Source of the DNA: an uncultured Clostridia bacterium
GTDB taxonomy: Bacteria > Bacillota > Clostridia > Oscillospirales > Ruminococcaceae
Assembly: GCA_944385925.1 (NCBI GenBank)
Contig: CALWZE010000060.1
Span: forward strand, 35,121 to 99,120
DNA length: 64,000 nt
Direction: 5' to 3'
Position 1 is the stretch's first letter. Each line of letters begins with the position of its first letter. The translations under genes were made by a program, and so were the position numbers. Positions 63,633-64,000 of the stretch are shown in pieces. The notes under the pieces are model-generated. The model was not told the origin of the DNA, did no database searches, and worked only from the letters and a program-made list of their open reading frames with translations.

Positions 63633-63782
63633 TTACTTCGTTTCGCGATGAAGCGTGTGCTTGCGGCAGAAGCGGCAATACTTTTTCAGCTCCAGCCTGT
63701 CGGGTGTGTTTTTCTTGTTCTTGGTCGTGTCATAGTTGCGCTGTTTGCACTCGGTGCAAGCAAGGGTAATTTTGACTGTCAT
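63633..63782 (-). CDS. rpmG: 50S ribosomal protein L33
   Basis: 49 residues. It reads [20 protein letters not shown], then [26 protein letters not shown]. Two CxxC pairs (CTEC and CRFC) make this the zinc-binding form. GGAGG is placed 10 nt before the ATG. First gene of the cluster, with secE 14 bp downstream. Confidence 0.97.
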   Translation of the reverse strand: MTVKITLACTECKQRNYDTTKNKKNTPDRLELKKYCRFCRKHTLHRETK

Positions 63783-63896
63783 CTTTCGGCACCTCCATTT
63801 TTCAGCCGGACCAACCGGCCCAATTTGCCTCCCTCATCCAGGCCGTCACGCAAAAAAATGCGCACAAAAAAAGAAGCCTGACAAAGAGGTACAAAT

Positions 63897-63925
63897 ACTA
63901 TACCATTATCCGGCCGCGCTGTCAA
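63897..63925 (-). promoter_or_regulatory. Promoter of rpmG-secE-nusG-rplKA
   Basis: TTGACA (63920-63925), 17 nt, TATAGT (63897-63902) with TGG before the -10, on the minus strand. Confidence 0.9.
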
Positions 63926-64000
63926 CAGTCTGCGCACCTGTTTTCCGGGCTTTGCGGAATATCTCCGGCTTTTTGCCAAATGAAGGCCGGGCGTCCCCCC

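Overview
The window reads as a chromosome segment of an anaerobic, spore-capable Clostridia bacterium, probably Oscillospiraceae/Ruminococcaceae-like. The basis is Firmicutes gene order (efp next to a CD1247-type zinc-ribbon gene, dprA-topA-trmFO, rnc-smc-ftsY, infC-rpmI-rplT, rpmG-secE-nusG-rplKA-rplJL), T-box leaders, a PdaA-type spore-cortex deacetylase and moderate-to-high GC. Genus is not assignable by eye. No rRNA, tRNA, CRISPR array or insertion sequence was seen.

Layout. 0-9.8 kb: an asparagine T-box with asnB; a membrane-anchored SGNH hydrolase with Cys-rich tandem repeats; pepP, efp and a CD1247-like gene; nfo-like and yqeG genes; rpsU. 9.8-30.6 kb: an unbroken minus-strand array of 17 housekeeping genes running from a TrmH-family methyltransferase through dprA, topA, trmFO, plsX, rnc, smc, ftsY, rdgB, yhbY, nadD, yqeK, an LCP ligase, rsfS and a large membrane protein to leuS. 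30.7-32.1 kb: infC-rpmI-rplT behind an attenuator leader. 32.4-36.5 kb: a second large membrane protein, paralogous to the one beside leuS, then a guanine riboswitch ahead of an NCS2 purine permease whose frame holds one TAG. 36.7-40.3 kb: class B sortase, beta-helix-type surface protein, an invertible promoter segment and a tyrosine recombinase. 40.3-43.4 kb: a methionine T-box controlling metNIQ. 43.9-59.4 kb: scattered metabolic and membrane genes, gltX/trpS from back-to-back promoters, a FolC-MTHFS fusion, MATE and CorC-like genes. 60.3-64 kb: the rpmG-secE-nusG-rplK-rplA-rplJ-rplL cluster with an L10 leader.

The most interesting system is at 36.7-40.3 kb. Two perfect 25-bp inverted repeats (39102-39126 and 39331-39355) flank about 204 bp carrying a TTGACA-17-TAGACT promoter. 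As sequenced it points away from the surface-protein gene, whose start lies only 37 bp beyond the left repeat, so no other promoter fits between. The promoter instead fires into the right repeat, which together with its outer flank forms an intrinsic terminator shielding the recombinase gene. Inversion would aim the promoter at the surface protein and sortase, and the repeat at the new junction would lack the terminator's U-run. This looks like a compact ON/OFF phase-variation cassette with its own recombinase, here read in the OFF state. The surface protein ends in NPSTG plus three residues, without the usual hydrophobic tail.

Other points: an in-frame amber codon in the purine permease, a bifunctional folate protein, probable AUA (infC) and CUG (methyltransferase) start codons, and several regulatory RNAs each supported by a matching promoter and terminator.
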